DNA of 64,000 nt, taken from an uncultured Rhizobiaceae group bacterium. Its GTDB lineage: Bacteria > Pseudomonadota > Alphaproteobacteria > Rhizobiales > Rhizobiaceae. Shown in pieces: positions 17,361 to 26,260 of this stretch (position 1 is the first letter of the stretch; every line of letters begins with the position of its first letter). The notes beneath the pieces are model-generated. The model saw only the letters and a program-made list of their open reading frames with translations. It was not told the origin of the DNA and did not search any database. The stretch is taken from contig CALLUS010000002.1 of NCBI GenBank assembly GCA_938010435.1, positions 310,001 through 374,000 on the forward strand. Direction: 5' to 3'. Both the position numbers and the translations under genes were made by a program.

Positions 17361-18407
17361 CTAAAGGATGGCCGGAATGAGAGCAGTTATGGTTACGCCT
17401 TCTCCGGGAACACTTGCAATGTGCAGCCTGCCTCGATGTCTGCTCAAAATATGTTTTACAATAGCGAGACCAAGCCCTGTGCCCCCCATTGCGCGAGAGC
17501 GGCCTGAATCAATACGGTAAAACCTTTCCGTCAAACGCGGAAGATGTTCTGCGGCGATTCCCTCTCCTTCATCTGACACAGATACCGCCCACACGGTTGA
17601 ATTGAGACGCGGCACTGACTTTTTGGATTCAATCTTCAGACTGACCTGACCACCGGGTTTTGAATATTTAACCGCGTTCTCCAAAAGGTTTTGAAAAACT
17701 TGCGTCAATTGATCCGGGTCGCCAACCACAAGGCATTTTTCTGATTCAGAATGAAGGTTAAAACCACGATCTGCAGATTCGCTTCGTTCCTTCAAGTTTC
17801 TAATCACGATCTGAACGATTTGGACAAGATCAACAGATTCTGTTGGGCGCACACGTTCTTCTTCTTCAACCCTCGACAGCGAAATGAGATCGCCGATCAA
17901 ACGGTCCATACGCCCTGCTTCACTTTGCATAATTTTCAGGAACCGCTGTTGAGCTTCTAGGTCGTCTTTGGCATTTCCTTGCAGCGTTTCAATAATGCCG
18001 GAAAGGGTGGTCAGTGGAGAACGCAGTTCATGGCTTACATTGGCCACAAAATCACTCCGCATTTGTGCCGCTTGAAGCAGAGGCGTTTCATCTTTCAAAG
18101 AAACGACAACCGCCGGTGAGTCTGTCTCCAAAGCCACCGCCATTAAACGCATGGTCACACGATGAGGGGTGTCCAATTGTATATCAGCATGAGCGCGTTT
18201 TTGTCCGGCCAGAACTTCATCTACGCATCGAAGTGCTTCGGGGTTACGCAAAACACGCACGAAACTTTGCCCCTGTAACGGAGTTTTGCTTTTGAGTGAC
18301 AATAGTTTTTGAGCCGCCACATTGGCTTGCACAATCGTTCGGTCTGTATCCAACAACAATACAGGCTCATCAAGAGTATCCAAAACGCTATAAAGAAGGT
18401 CGGTCAT
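17361..18407 (-). CDS. phoR: PhoR-like histidine kinase lacking membrane segments
   Basis: Sensor kinase for PhoB, 348 residues. An N-terminal PAS-like domain (about 5-105) is followed by the dimerisation/phospho-acceptor domain with H126 in NVSHELRSPL, then the N-box NLLENAVKYS, G1 SDEGEGIA and G2 GGTGLGLAI. E. coli PhoR is about 430 residues and has N-terminal membrane helices; here translation begins directly at the PAS domain and no hydrophobic segment long enough to cross a membrane is present. The frame cannot extend far upstream because the cyclodeaminase gene ends 6 nt before the ATG. It is probably a soluble kinase that reads Pst/PhoU state in the cytoplasm. Identity as PhoR rests on linkage to the pst operon. 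Confidence 0.88.
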   Translation of the reverse strand: MTDLLYSVLDTLDEPVLLLDTDRTIVQANVAAQKLLSLKSKTPLQGQSFVRVLRNPEALRCVDEVLAGQKRAHADIQLDTPHRVTMRLMAVALETDSPAVVVSLKDETPLLQAAQMRSDFVANVSHELRSPLTTLSGIIETLQGNAKDDLEAQQRFLKIMQSEAGRMDRLIGDLISLSRVEEEERVRPTESVDLVQIVQIVIRNLKERSESADRGFNLHSESEKCLVVGDPDQLTQVFQNLLENAVKYSKPGGQVSLKIESKKSVPRLNSTVWAVSVSDEGEGIAAEHLPRLTERFYRIDSGRSRAMGGTGLGLAIVKHILSRHRGRLHIASVPGEGVTITALIPAIL

Positions 18408-18413
18408 ATCATA

Positions 18414-19358
18414 CTAAGCAACTTGACGTTGGTGAGCATCAACCAATGCTGCGCTGACCATAATGTCCAAATGCGCACCTCCACCGTTCTTGAATACGGT
18501 GATGTCATCATCGGATGCTCGTCCGGTTTCACCCGAAACCAATTGATGCAGATCACCAATAACGGCTGATTCATCAATCACACCTTGGCTGATTGGTATT
18601 TTCAATTCGCCAATATGACCGATGGTTGTGTCACGACTGTCGACAAACCAATGTCCGAGTTTGTGCACGTCATCATCGGCTTCACGCATATCCGACTTGA
18701 ACGCCCCGACAAGGTCCACATGCGTTCCCTTTTTCAACCAACGGCCCTTAAGAAGTGGTTCTTTTGTCATAGTGGCACAGCAGACAATATCTGCCTTTGG
18801 CACAGCTTTGCTCAAGTCAGTTTCGATCACAATGTTCTGGGCAAGGTCAGACAATCGCCGTTGCAACGCTTCAACCCGCTCCACCGAACGGTTCCAGAGT
18901 ATCACCGTTTTGATATTTGGTCGCACACTTAAATGAGCGCGGATCAAAGGCCCCGCCATAGAACCAGCACCAACCATCAACATAGTACCAACATCCGGTC
19001 TGGCCAAAATATCGCATCCCAACGCGCTATCTCCAGCCGTCTTCCAAGAAGTCACTTCTGTTCCATCTACAAGAGCCGTCAATTCACCTGAATTGGGATC
19101 AAACAACATGATTTGTGCATGGACAGACGGCAGAGATGGCGATTTCTCAGGATTGCCCGGAACCACTGTCGCAGCTTTCACCCCTGCGGCCAGTCCGTCA
19201 ATATAGGCACTTCGCACAAGCATTGTGTTGTCACGGACGTGAACGAACGTGTCGCCAATATCGGCTCTAGGTAATTTATGCCCATTGCGAATGGAATTGA
19301 TCACCAAAGGCCATGTGGCTAATTTTCGAACATCTTGGGTTGAAAGTGAAACGACCAT
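18414..19358 (-). CDS. Ornithine cyclodeaminase / mu-crystallin family protein
   Basis: NAD(P)-dependent enzyme of about 314 residues. The substrate-site motif GVKAATVVPGNP holds the conserved Lys, and the dinucleotide-binding loop is VGAGSMA in the middle. The family covers ornithine cyclodeaminase, alanine dehydrogenase and ketimine reductases, and the sequence alone does not decide among them. Start at ATG 19358; an upstream in-frame ATG at 19421 lies inside mrp and is unlikely. Seven bases follow mrp and six precede phoR, so it is probably co-transcribed with both. No link to phosphate is obvious. Confidence 0.82.
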   Translation of the reverse strand: MVVSLSTQDVRKLATWPLVINSIRNGHKLPRADIGDTFVHVRDNTMLVRSAYIDGLAAGVKAATVVPGNPEKSPSLPSVHAQIMLFDPNSGELTALVDGTEVTSWKTAGDSALGCDILARPDVGTMLMVGAGSMAGPLIRAHLSVRPNIKTVILWNRSVERVEALQRRLSDLAQNIVIETDLSKAVPKADIVCCATMTKEPLLKGRWLKKGTHVDLVGAFKSDMREADDDVHKLGHWFVDSRDTTIGHIGELKIPISQGVIDESAVIGDLHQLVSGETGRASDDDITVFKNGGGAHLDIMVSAALVDAHQRQVA

Positions 19359-19365
19359 AATTCGA

Positions 19366-20502
19366 CTATTCAAAGACGATTGAAGGACCTTCAGTTTTCT
19401 CGACTTCCAGCGCGCTTGCAACCTTTGCAGCTATCGATTTGTAGATTTCTGCGTGTGGTCCATCAGGGTCACTGTCCACAACTGGTGTGCCTGAATCAGA
19501 ATTGCTTCTGATATCCATGTGCAATGGAACAGCTCCCAAGAAAGGAACGTCAAGCTTTTCAGCTTCAGCTTCGGCTCCACCATGCCCAAAAATATCTGTC
19601 CGCTCTCCGCATTTCGGACAGATGAACGTGCTCATATTTTCCACAATCCCGATAATTGGAACCGAGACTTTGTTAAACATGTTGAGCCCCTTGCGGGCAT
19701 CGATCAAAGCGAGGTCTTGTGGGGTGGATACAATTACAGCTCCCGCCAACGGAACTTGTTGTGCCATGGTCAGTTGCGCATCACCTGTGCCGGGCGGCAT
19801 ATCAACAACCAAAACATCAAGTGGTGCCCAATCAACTTCACGCAACAATTGCGTTAGTGCTGAAATGACCATCGGACCGCGCCAAATCATTGGTGTGTCT
19901 TCAGCCACTAAAAACCCAATGGACATGACTTTTAATCCAAGGCTTTCCATTGGCTTGAGAACACGTCCCTCAGCTTCCGGCTTTCCGTTCAGGCCTAAAA
20001 GACGCGGCAATGAAGGACCGTAAATATCAGCATCCAACACACCAACCTTCAATCCTTGCTCTTTCAAACCGAGCGCGAGGTTGATCGACGTGGTGGATTT
20101 ACCAACGCCGCCCTTACCAGAAGCCACAGCAATAATATGCTTTACGCCAGGAATTCCAGGCTGCGGCGCTGATGCTTGTGAAGCCGCTTTTGGTGCGGAA
20201 GCTGGTGCAGCTGGCGGGGGCGCTGAATTACCCTCGCCTGCTTTTCGTTCTGCGGTCATGGCAACCATTGCCGAGGCAACACCACCCAAAGATTCAACGG
20301 CTTGTTGCGCAGCCGAACGCATCGGTTCCATCACCTGAGCTTTGTCAGCCGGAACTGTCAGTGAAAACATCACTTTCGCCCCCGCATCGCTTTCGGTGAT
20401 AAATGGGGCAGATACCATGCCAGCTGACACAATATTTTCCGTGCTGTCGGGAAGCTCTAACTTAGTTAGAGCTTCAAGAACCTGATCTTTGGTAATGGTC
20501 AT
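19366..20502 (-). CDS. mrp: Mrp/ApbC family iron-sulfur carrier ATPase
   Basis: P-loop ATPase that assembles or carries iron-sulfur clusters, 378 residues. An N-terminal MIP18/DUF59 domain (1-85) is joined through a Pro/Ala-rich linker (about 90-118) to the NBP35/Mrp ATPase domain with the deviant Walker A KGGVGKST (130-137). The cluster-bridging CxxC motif is present in FICPKCGE. It has 11 bases to the SCP2 gene upstream and 7 to the cyclodeaminase gene downstream. Cytoplasmic, homodimeric by family analogy. Confidence 0.92.
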   Translation of the reverse strand: MTITKDQVLEALTKLELPDSTENIVSAGMVSAPFITESDAGAKVMFSLTVPADKAQVMEPMRSAAQQAVESLGGVASAMVAMTAERKAGEGNSAPPPAAPASAPKAASQASAPQPGIPGVKHIIAVASGKGGVGKSTTSINLALGLKEQGLKVGVLDADIYGPSLPRLLGLNGKPEAEGRVLKPMESLGLKVMSIGFLVAEDTPMIWRGPMVISALTQLLREVDWAPLDVLVVDMPPGTGDAQLTMAQQVPLAGAVIVSTPQDLALIDARKGLNMFNKVSVPIIGIVENMSTFICPKCGERTDIFGHGGAEAEAEKLDVPFLGAVPLHMDIRSNSDSGTPVVDSDPDGPHAEIYKSIAAKVASALEVEKTEGPSIVFE

Positions 20503-20513
20503 ATTGTTTGCAA

Positions 20514-20816
20514 TTAGCCCAATAGAGAGCCGAGTTGCATAGCAATGCCCATGTCGCCCTCAACCTTAAGCTTGCCTGACATGAATGCCATTTGCGCATT
20601 CTCTTCACCTGCAGCAATACTTTCAAAAACATCTTTTTCAACAACCACTGTGCAGTCTGCTTCGCCATTATCATTATTCACAACAGCTGGATCTTGTGCC
20701 CCGTCGATTGTCAGTTGTCCGTCGTCACCAAAATCAAATTTTACGATCTTTCCATCGATAGCGCCTTTTGCAGCAACACGTGTGGTCATTTCGGCGGTGA
20801 TTTCTTCAAGTGTCAT
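20514..20816 (-). CDS. SCP2 sterol-carrier domain protein
   Basis: Single-domain protein of 100 residues with the SCP2 pattern: an alternating beta-sheet with KIVKFDFGDDGQLTID, the DCTVVVEKDVFESIAAGE middle, and the C-terminal FMSGKLKVEGDMGIAMQLGSLL. SCP2 domains bind fatty-acyl chains or acyl-CoA in a hydrophobic tunnel. ATG 20816 is chosen because AAAGGA lies upstream; the longer frame to 20951 would run into the divergent operator. It faces the beta-oxidation operon across a 149-bp region with a palindrome, which fits a role in handling acyl-CoA, and starts the run SCP2-mrp-cyclodeaminase-phoR. Confidence 0.88.
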   Translation of the reverse strand: MTLEEITAEMTTRVAAKGAIDGKIVKFDFGDDGQLTIDGAQDPAVVNNDNGEADCTVVVEKDVFESIAAGEENAQMAFMSGKLKVEGDMGIAMQLGSLLG

Positions 20817-20909
20817 GATGAGTTCCTTTGATTTTTGGGGCCACCCGCAAACAACTGTGGATGGATAAACTGTCTCTCCCTTGCCCTTGCAGAAAACAAC
20901 AGCCATAGT

Positions 20910-20931
20910 CAACATACTACTCGGTATGTTG
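20910..20931. promoter_or_regulatory. Palindromic operator between SCP2 and the beta-oxidation operon
   Basis: A perfect inverted repeat CAACATAC-N6-GTATGTTG (arms of 8 bp) lies 35 bases ahead of the thiolase start and 94 bases ahead of the SCP2 start. Its size and symmetry match operators of TetR-family regulators of fatty-acid breakdown. No regulator gene is adjacent, so the factor must be coded elsewhere. It is placed so that it could control both directions. The palindrome is seen directly; its function is inferred. Confidence 0.55.
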
Positions 20932-20965
20932 GCCGTCATTATCGGCCTCAATTCAGGAGCTAATC

Positions 20966-22144
20966 ATGCGCGAAGCTGTCATCGTATCCACCGCCCGCAC
21001 GCCAATCGGCAAAGCCTATCGCGGCGCATTTAACAACACCCCTTCACAAACACTTGGTGGTCACGCCATTGAACACGCAGTTAAACGCGCAGGCATCGAC
21101 CCGGGTGAGGTTGACGATGTCATCATGGGAGCAGCCATGCAACAAGGCGTCCAAGGCGGAAACATTGGCCGCCAAGCGGCCCTCAAAGCGGGTTTGCCTG
21201 TTTCTGTTGCTGGTATGTCATTGGACCGCCAATGTGCATCAGGCATGATGGCAATCGCAACTGCAGCAAAGCAAGTGGTCCACGATCACATGCCAATTTG
21301 CATTGGTGGCGGTGTTGAATCAATCTCTATGGTGCAAACGCCAGACATGCGTGTGGGCGTCGATAAGTCGCTGATCGCCATGCATCCACATGTCTATATG
21401 TCCATGCTCGAGACGGCTGAAGTCGTGGCAGATCGCTACGGAATTTCCCGTGAGGCCATGGATGAGTACGGTTTACAATCACAACAACGTGTTGCTGCGG
21501 CACAAGAAGTCGGCAAGTTTGATGATGAAATTGTGCCGCTGTCTTCCACCATGGTGATGGTGAATAAAGAGACCAAAGAAAAGTCAGAACACGACGTCAC
21601 TTTGGAAAAAGATGAAGGCAACCGCGCCTCTACGACAATTGAGGGACTGCGAGGTTTGAATCCGGTTCTTGGGCCAGACAAAACAATCACGGCAGGCAAC
21701 GCATCCCAACTTTCAGACGGCGCGTCAGCTTCTGTCGTTATGGAAGCCAAGGAAGCCGAGCGCCGTGACCTATCGCCCCTTGGCGCTTATCGTGGAATGG
21801 CAGTAGCAGGCCTTGAACCGGACGAGATGGGCATAGGACCAATCTACGCGGTTCCAAAACTACTCGAGCGCTTCAATTTAAAAACGGACGATATTGGTTT
21901 GTGGGAATTGAACGAAGCCTTTGCCGTGCAGGTTCTTTATTGCCGCGATAAGCTGGGCATCGATAATGACATACTCAATGTAAATGGCGGTGCAATTTCT
22001 GTTGGCCACCCGTATGGGATGAGCGGCGCACGGATGGTTGGTCACGCATTGATTGAAGGCAAACGCCGTGGTGCTAAATACGTCGTCTGCACCATGTGTG
22101 TCGGCGGTGGTATGGGCGCTGCAGGCTTGTTCGAAGTATATTGA
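20966..22144 (+). CDS. Acetyl-CoA acyltransferase (thiolase)
   Basis: Thiolase of 392 residues that cleaves 3-ketoacyl-CoA with CoA in the last step of beta-oxidation. Active-site C90 is in DRQCASGM, the histidine in [14 protein letters not shown], and the second cysteine in [13 protein letters not shown] near the C-terminus. All catalytic blocks are intact. GGAGC lies 7 bases before the ATG. It is the first gene of a five-gene operon with the multifunctional protein ten bases on. Degradative, FadA/FadI-like, rather than a biosynthetic PhaA type, judging from the operon. Confidence 0.92.
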   Translation: MREAVIVSTARTPIGKAYRGAFNNTPSQTLGGHAIEHAVKRAGIDPGEVDDVIMGAAMQQGVQGGNIGRQAALKAGLPVSVAGMSLDRQCASGMMAIATAAKQVVHDHMPICIGGGVESISMVQTPDMRVGVDKSLIAMHPHVYMSMLETAEVVADRYGISREAMDEYGLQSQQRVAAAQEVGKFDDEIVPLSSTMVMVNKETKEKSEHDVTLEKDEGNRASTTIEGLRGLNPVLGPDKTITAGNASQLSDGASASVVMEAKEAERRDLSPLGAYRGMAVAGLEPDEMGIGPIYAVPKLLERFNLKTDDIGLWELNEAFAVQVLYCRDKLGIDNDILNVNGGAISVGHPYGMSGARMVGHALIEGKRRGAKYVVCTMCVGGGMGAAGLFEVY

Positions 22145-22154
22145 GGGTATCAAA

Positions 22155-24257
22155 ATGACAAAATCCGTCACAACTGAAATGCATGGTGAAATCGCCGTTA
22201 TCCGGATCGACAACCCACCCGTGAACGCGCTGTCTCACCATGTGCGTGAAGGTATGTTGCGTGAGCTGGGTGCTGCCCAAGAAAATAACGCGAAAGCAGC
22301 CATTTTGGTAGGTCGTGGCGGAACGTTCATCGCGGGTGCCGACATTAAAGAATTCGGTAAACCGCCGAAAGAACCAATGTTACCGGAAGTTATTCATCAG
22401 ATTGAAGCTATCACAATTCCTGTGATCGCCGTTATCGAAGGCAACACCTTAGGTGGCGGGCTCGAAGTCACACTTGGGTGTCACTACCGCGTTGCAGATG
22501 CGAAAGCCAAACTTGGCTTGCCAGAAGTCGCATTGGGTTTGTTGCCGGGTGCCAGTGGAACTCAAAGACTGCCACGATTATTGCAAAATCCGGTCGAAGC
22601 TTTGACCATGATTTCGTCAGGCCGCCCAATCAACGCGGCCAAAGCAGAAGCCATTGGATTGGTAGATAAGGTCGTAGATGGCAATGCACTGGAAGCAGCA
22701 CTGGAAATGGCTAATGGGTTGAACAATGACAACCTTGATGCGCGTCGTATTTCCAAAATCGAACTTACTATGACACCAGAGCTGGAAGCAGTCTTTGACG
22801 GGGCAATGGTTGAAATTGCCCAAAAAGCAAAAGGATCGATTGCGCCTGTGAAAGCCGCCGAGTGTGCACGCGCTGCATACAACATTCCATTCGATGAAGG
22901 CATGAAGCTTGAGCGTCAGTCATTTTTGGAATTGATGGTGGGCGATCAGTCGCAAGCACTGCAGTATATGTTCTTCGCGGAACGCCAGTCTCCTAAACCA
23001 CCGAAGGACGTCACTGGTGCGCCACGTGATGTAAAGAAGGTTGGCATTATTGGTGCTGGCACAATGGGAGGTGGCATCGCCATGACCTATGCCGAGGCTG
23101 GTTTTCCGGTGACCATTTTAGAAATGACCAATGAAGCGTTGGATCGCGGATTGGGAACGATTGAAAAAAACTGGGCGCGGGGCATCAAGTCCGGACGTAT
23201 CACCGAAGCTGGCGTAGCAGAACGGATGAGCCGACTTTCACGCACTACGAGTTATGATGATCTTGCCGATTGTGACCTCGTCATAGAAGCTGCGTTTGAA
23301 ACCATGGAGGTCAAACGCAACGTCTTCCGCAAACTGGATGCGACCGTCAAACAGGGTGCTATTTTGGCTTCCAACACATCTTATTTGAATGTTGATGAAA
23401 TCGCAGCTGAAACCAACCGTCCTGCGGATGTGTTGGGCATGCACTATTTCTCTCCAGCGAACATTATGCCTTTGCTGGAAATTGTTCGTGCTGAAAAGAC
23501 AGCTGATGATGTTTTGCTCACAGCCCTCGCTATGGCGAAGAAAACACGCAAGACGCCTACTATTTCCCGTGTGGGCCACGGTTTTATCGGCAACAGGATG
23601 CTAACACCTTATTTGCGTCAGGCTAACTTGCTTGTGCTTGAAGGGGCATCGCCTGCGCAAATTGACAAAGCACTAACCGATTTCGGTTGGGCCATGGGAC
23701 CATTCGCAGTAAGCGATTTAGCGGGTCTCGATATCGGATATAAATCGCGACAAGATCAAGAACTGAGCGAAGACGAGACACGCATTTATACCGCTGCTGA
23801 TCGATTGGTTGAAGCTGGTCATTTAGGGCAGAAATCCGGTTCTGGGTTCTATGCCTATGATCCGGAAATACGCGGTCGTTCTGAAAATTCAGCAGCGACA
23901 GAGATCATTGAACAGGTACGTTCAGAACTTGGCATCAACACTCGCGCCATTAGCGATGAAGAAATTGTGGAACGCACACAATTCGCCCTCGCAAATGAAG
24001 GTGCACATGTGTTGGCTGAAGGTGTCGCAACACGCGCAAGCGATGTGGATGTTGTCTACAACTACGGCTACGGCTACCCGCGCTGGCGCGGTGGCCCCAT
24101 GCATTACGTGGACACTGTTGGTCTGAAACACGTTGCAGCTAAAATTGCTGAATGGTCGGACAGCGCACAAAGCGTTCACTGGAACCCATCAGACCTATTG
24201 ATGACACTGGCCGACGAAGGCAAGAGTTTCCGTCAATGGGATGCTGAAAACAGTTAG
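22155..24257 (+). CDS. Fused enoyl-CoA hydratase / 3-hydroxyacyl-CoA dehydrogenase (FadB/FadJ-like)
   Basis: Two-domain beta-oxidation enzyme of 700 residues. The N-terminal hydratase/isomerase domain (1-190) has GRGGTFIAGADIKEF for CoA binding and the catalytic glutamates in NTLGGGLEVTLG and LGLPEVALG. The dehydrogenase half begins at VGIIGAGTMGGGIAMTYAEAG and carries the NAD site and the HYFSPANIMPLLEIV block, followed by two C-terminal helical domains. An in-frame ATG at 22053 lies within the thiolase gene; ATG 22155 has GAGGG eight bases upstream. It forms the trifunctional complex with the thiolase in related systems. Confidence 0.93.
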   Translation: MTKSVTTEMHGEIAVIRIDNPPVNALSHHVREGMLRELGAAQENNAKAAILVGRGGTFIAGADIKEFGKPPKEPMLPEVIHQIEAITIPVIAVIEGNTLGGGLEVTLGCHYRVADAKAKLGLPEVALGLLPGASGTQRLPRLLQNPVEALTMISSGRPINAAKAEAIGLVDKVVDGNALEAALEMANGLNNDNLDARRISKIELTMTPELEAVFDGAMVEIAQKAKGSIAPVKAAECARAAYNIPFDEGMKLERQSFLELMVGDQSQALQYMFFAERQSPKPPKDVTGAPRDVKKVGIIGAGTMGGGIAMTYAEAGFPVTILEMTNEALDRGLGTIEKNWARGIKSGRITEAGVAERMSRLSRTTSYDDLADCDLVIEAAFETMEVKRNVFRKLDATVKQGAILASNTSYLNVDEIAAETNRPADVLGMHYFSPANIMPLLEIVRAEKTADDVLLTALAMAKKTRKTPTISRVGHGFIGNRMLTPYLRQANLLVLEGASPAQIDKALTDFGWAMGPFAVSDLAGLDIGYKSRQDQELSEDETRIYTAADRLVEAGHLGQKSGSGFYAYDPEIRGRSENSAATEIIEQVRSELGINTRAISDEEIVERTQFALANEGAHVLAEGVATRASDVDVVYNYGYGYPRWRGGPMHYVDTVGLKHVAAKIAEWSDSAQSVHWNPSDLLMTLADEGKSFRQWDAENS

Positions 24258-24266
24258 GAATTTAAG

Positions 24267-25034
24267 ATGAGTCTTTTTGATCTCAAGGGCAAAACCGCAA
24301 TCATCACAGGTTCCTCTCGCGGCATCGGGAAGTCAATCGCCGAACAAATGGCAGCTCATGGCGCGAAGGTAGCCATATCTTCGCGCAAAATGCCCGCTTG
24401 CGAAGAAGTTGCTGCTGAATTGAACGCGAAATACGGCGATGGCACAGCTATTGCTGTTGCTTGCAACATTTCCTCAAAGGACGACCTGCAAAACTTGGTG
24501 GATGAAACCAAACAAGCGTTTGGCGATATCCATGTGTTGGTTTGCAACGCGGCATCGAACCCGTACTATGGGCCCATGGCAGATATTGCGGACGATCAGT
24601 TCACGAAAATTCTGCACAATAACATTGTCGCCAACAATCAATTGATCGGGATGGTGTCGCCGGAAATGATTGCTCGTAAAGATGGGGCAATTACAATTGT
24701 TTCATCCATTGGCGGGTTGAAAGGTTCACCGATTATCGGTGCTTACTGCATCTCGAAAGCTGCTGATTTTCAATTGGCGCGCAATCTAGCCGTCGAATAT
24801 GGGGCACATAATGTCCGCGTGAATTGCATCGCACCTGGCCTGATCAAAACAGACTTCGCGCGCGCGCTTTGGGAAAATCCCGATAATCTGAAAATGGCAT
24901 TGGCCACCACCCCCATGCGCCGTATTGGCGAACCCGATGAGATCGCCGGAGCAGCTGTATTCCTCTCTTCCCCAGCAGGTCAGTATATGACCGGCCAACA
25001 AATTGTCATCGATGGTGGCCAAACAATTACCTGA
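24267..25034 (+). CDS. Short-chain dehydrogenase/reductase
   Basis: Classical SDR of 255 residues with the cofactor loop TGSSRGIG (14-21), the NAAS stretch near 94, catalytic Ser146/147 and Y160-x3-K164. The C-terminal GQQIVIDGGQT is typical. Arg following the glycine loop and SSRK after strand 2 suggest NADP use, but this is not certain. It lies 9 bases behind the multifunctional gene and ten before an acyl-CoA dehydrogenase gene. In this operon it may reduce or oxidise a 3-keto/hydroxyacyl-CoA, or an unsaturated or branched side-chain alcohol. Confidence 0.88.
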   Translation: MSLFDLKGKTAIITGSSRGIGKSIAEQMAAHGAKVAISSRKMPACEEVAAELNAKYGDGTAIAVACNISSKDDLQNLVDETKQAFGDIHVLVCNAASNPYYGPMADIADDQFTKILHNNIVANNQLIGMVSPEMIARKDGAITIVSSIGGLKGSPIIGAYCISKAADFQLARNLAVEYGAHNVRVNCIAPGLIKTDFARALWENPDNLKMALATTPMRRIGEPDEIAGAAVFLSSPAGQYMTGQQIVIDGGQTIT

Positions 25035-25044
25035 GGAACAACTT

Positions 25045-26229
25045 ATGAGCGACCTTGAGACATTTAGAAACGAAACGCGTGAATGGTTAGATAAAAACTG
25101 TCCAGCCGACATGCGTGATGGTGCTGTAAGTGAAGCTACCCAGTGTTGGGGCGGACGCAATTGGACATTCACCAGCGAGGGGCAAAAGCTCTGGCTTGAA
25201 CGCATGGCAGCCAAAGGCTGGACTGTTCCCACATGGCCAAAAGAATATGGCGGAGCCGGCCTTTCAAAAGATGAAACGGAAATTCTTCAGGCGGAAATGA
25301 AGGCTATTGGTGCGCGAAAGCCGCACGATAATTTTGGCATCACAATGTTGGGCCCTGCTTTGCTGAAATTCGGAACGCATGAGCAGAAGCTGGAACATTT
25401 ACCACCCATAGCGCGCGGTGAATTGCGTTGGTGCCAAGGCTATTCAGAACCTGGAGCAGGTTCAGATCTTGCGTCCTTACGCACCAAAGCAGAAGACAAG
25501 GGCGATCATTATATCGTCAACGGTCAGAAAATCTGGACGTCTTATGCCGACAAAGCAGACTGGATATTCTGCCTTGTGCGAACGGACTTTGATGCAGCAA
25601 AACACAAAGGCATTTCGTTCGTTCTCTTTGATATGGCGACCGACGGCGTCACCACCAAACCAATCAAACTCATATCTGGTTCCTCGCCATTTTGTGAAAC
25701 ATTTTTCGATGATGTGCGTGTTGAAAAGTCCAATCTGGTGCATAAACCAAACAAAGGTTGGGATGTTGCAAAATATCTACTAACCCACGAGCGCGGCATG
25801 ATTGGCGAAGTGTTTGGCAACATGACGGGCGGACGCTCATTGGGTGAAATCGCTGCCAGTGAAATTGGTATCGATGATATGGGGCGCGTGGATGACCCAC
25901 TGCTTCGCGCAAAACTGGTACAGGCGGAGGTTGATTCCTTAGCTTTCTCCACCTTATTGCAGTCTGTCAGCGAACGCGCGGAAGCTGGGGAAAGTTTGGG
26001 CGCTGTCTCGTCCGTTTTAAAATATTACGGAACCGAAATGAACAAACGTCGCCATGAATTGCTTATGGAAATCGGCGGATCTGATGAATTGGAATGGTCT
26101 GAGCAGAACGACGATGGCCAACGTTCAAAAGATTGGTTGCGCACAAAGGGCAACTCCATTGAAGGCGGAACATCGGAAGTGCAATTACAGATTGTTGCAA
26201 AACACATTCTTCAAATGCCCAACGCATAA
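25045..26229 (+). CDS. Acyl-CoA dehydrogenase, first of a tandem pair
   Basis: FAD enzyme of about 394 residues that introduces the first double bond in acyl-CoA. Family blocks: WPKEYGGAGL, YSEPGAGSDLASL (FAD/substrate binding), and the C-terminal GGTSEVQLQIVAKHIL. The start at 25045 has GAGGAA at good spacing; the longer in-frame start at 25003 overlaps the SDR gene. The second dehydrogenase gene follows after 31 bases. Similar neighbouring pairs in steroid- and bile-acid-degrading bacteria form mixed complexes, which is a possibility here. Confidence 0.9.
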   Translation: MSDLETFRNETREWLDKNCPADMRDGAVSEATQCWGGRNWTFTSEGQKLWLERMAAKGWTVPTWPKEYGGAGLSKDETEILQAEMKAIGARKPHDNFGITMLGPALLKFGTHEQKLEHLPPIARGELRWCQGYSEPGAGSDLASLRTKAEDKGDHYIVNGQKIWTSYADKADWIFCLVRTDFDAAKHKGISFVLFDMATDGVTTKPIKLISGSSPFCETFFDDVRVEKSNLVHKPNKGWDVAKYLLTHERGMIGEVFGNMTGGRSLGEIAASEIGIDDMGRVDDPLLRAKLVQAEVDSLAFSTLLQSVSERAEAGESLGAVSSVLKYYGTEMNKRRHELLMEIGGSDELEWSEQNDDGQRSKDWLRTKGNSIEGGTSEVQLQIVAKHILQMPNA

Positions 26230-26260
26230 ATACCGCATAGAGAGAGTTTAGAGCAAACCC

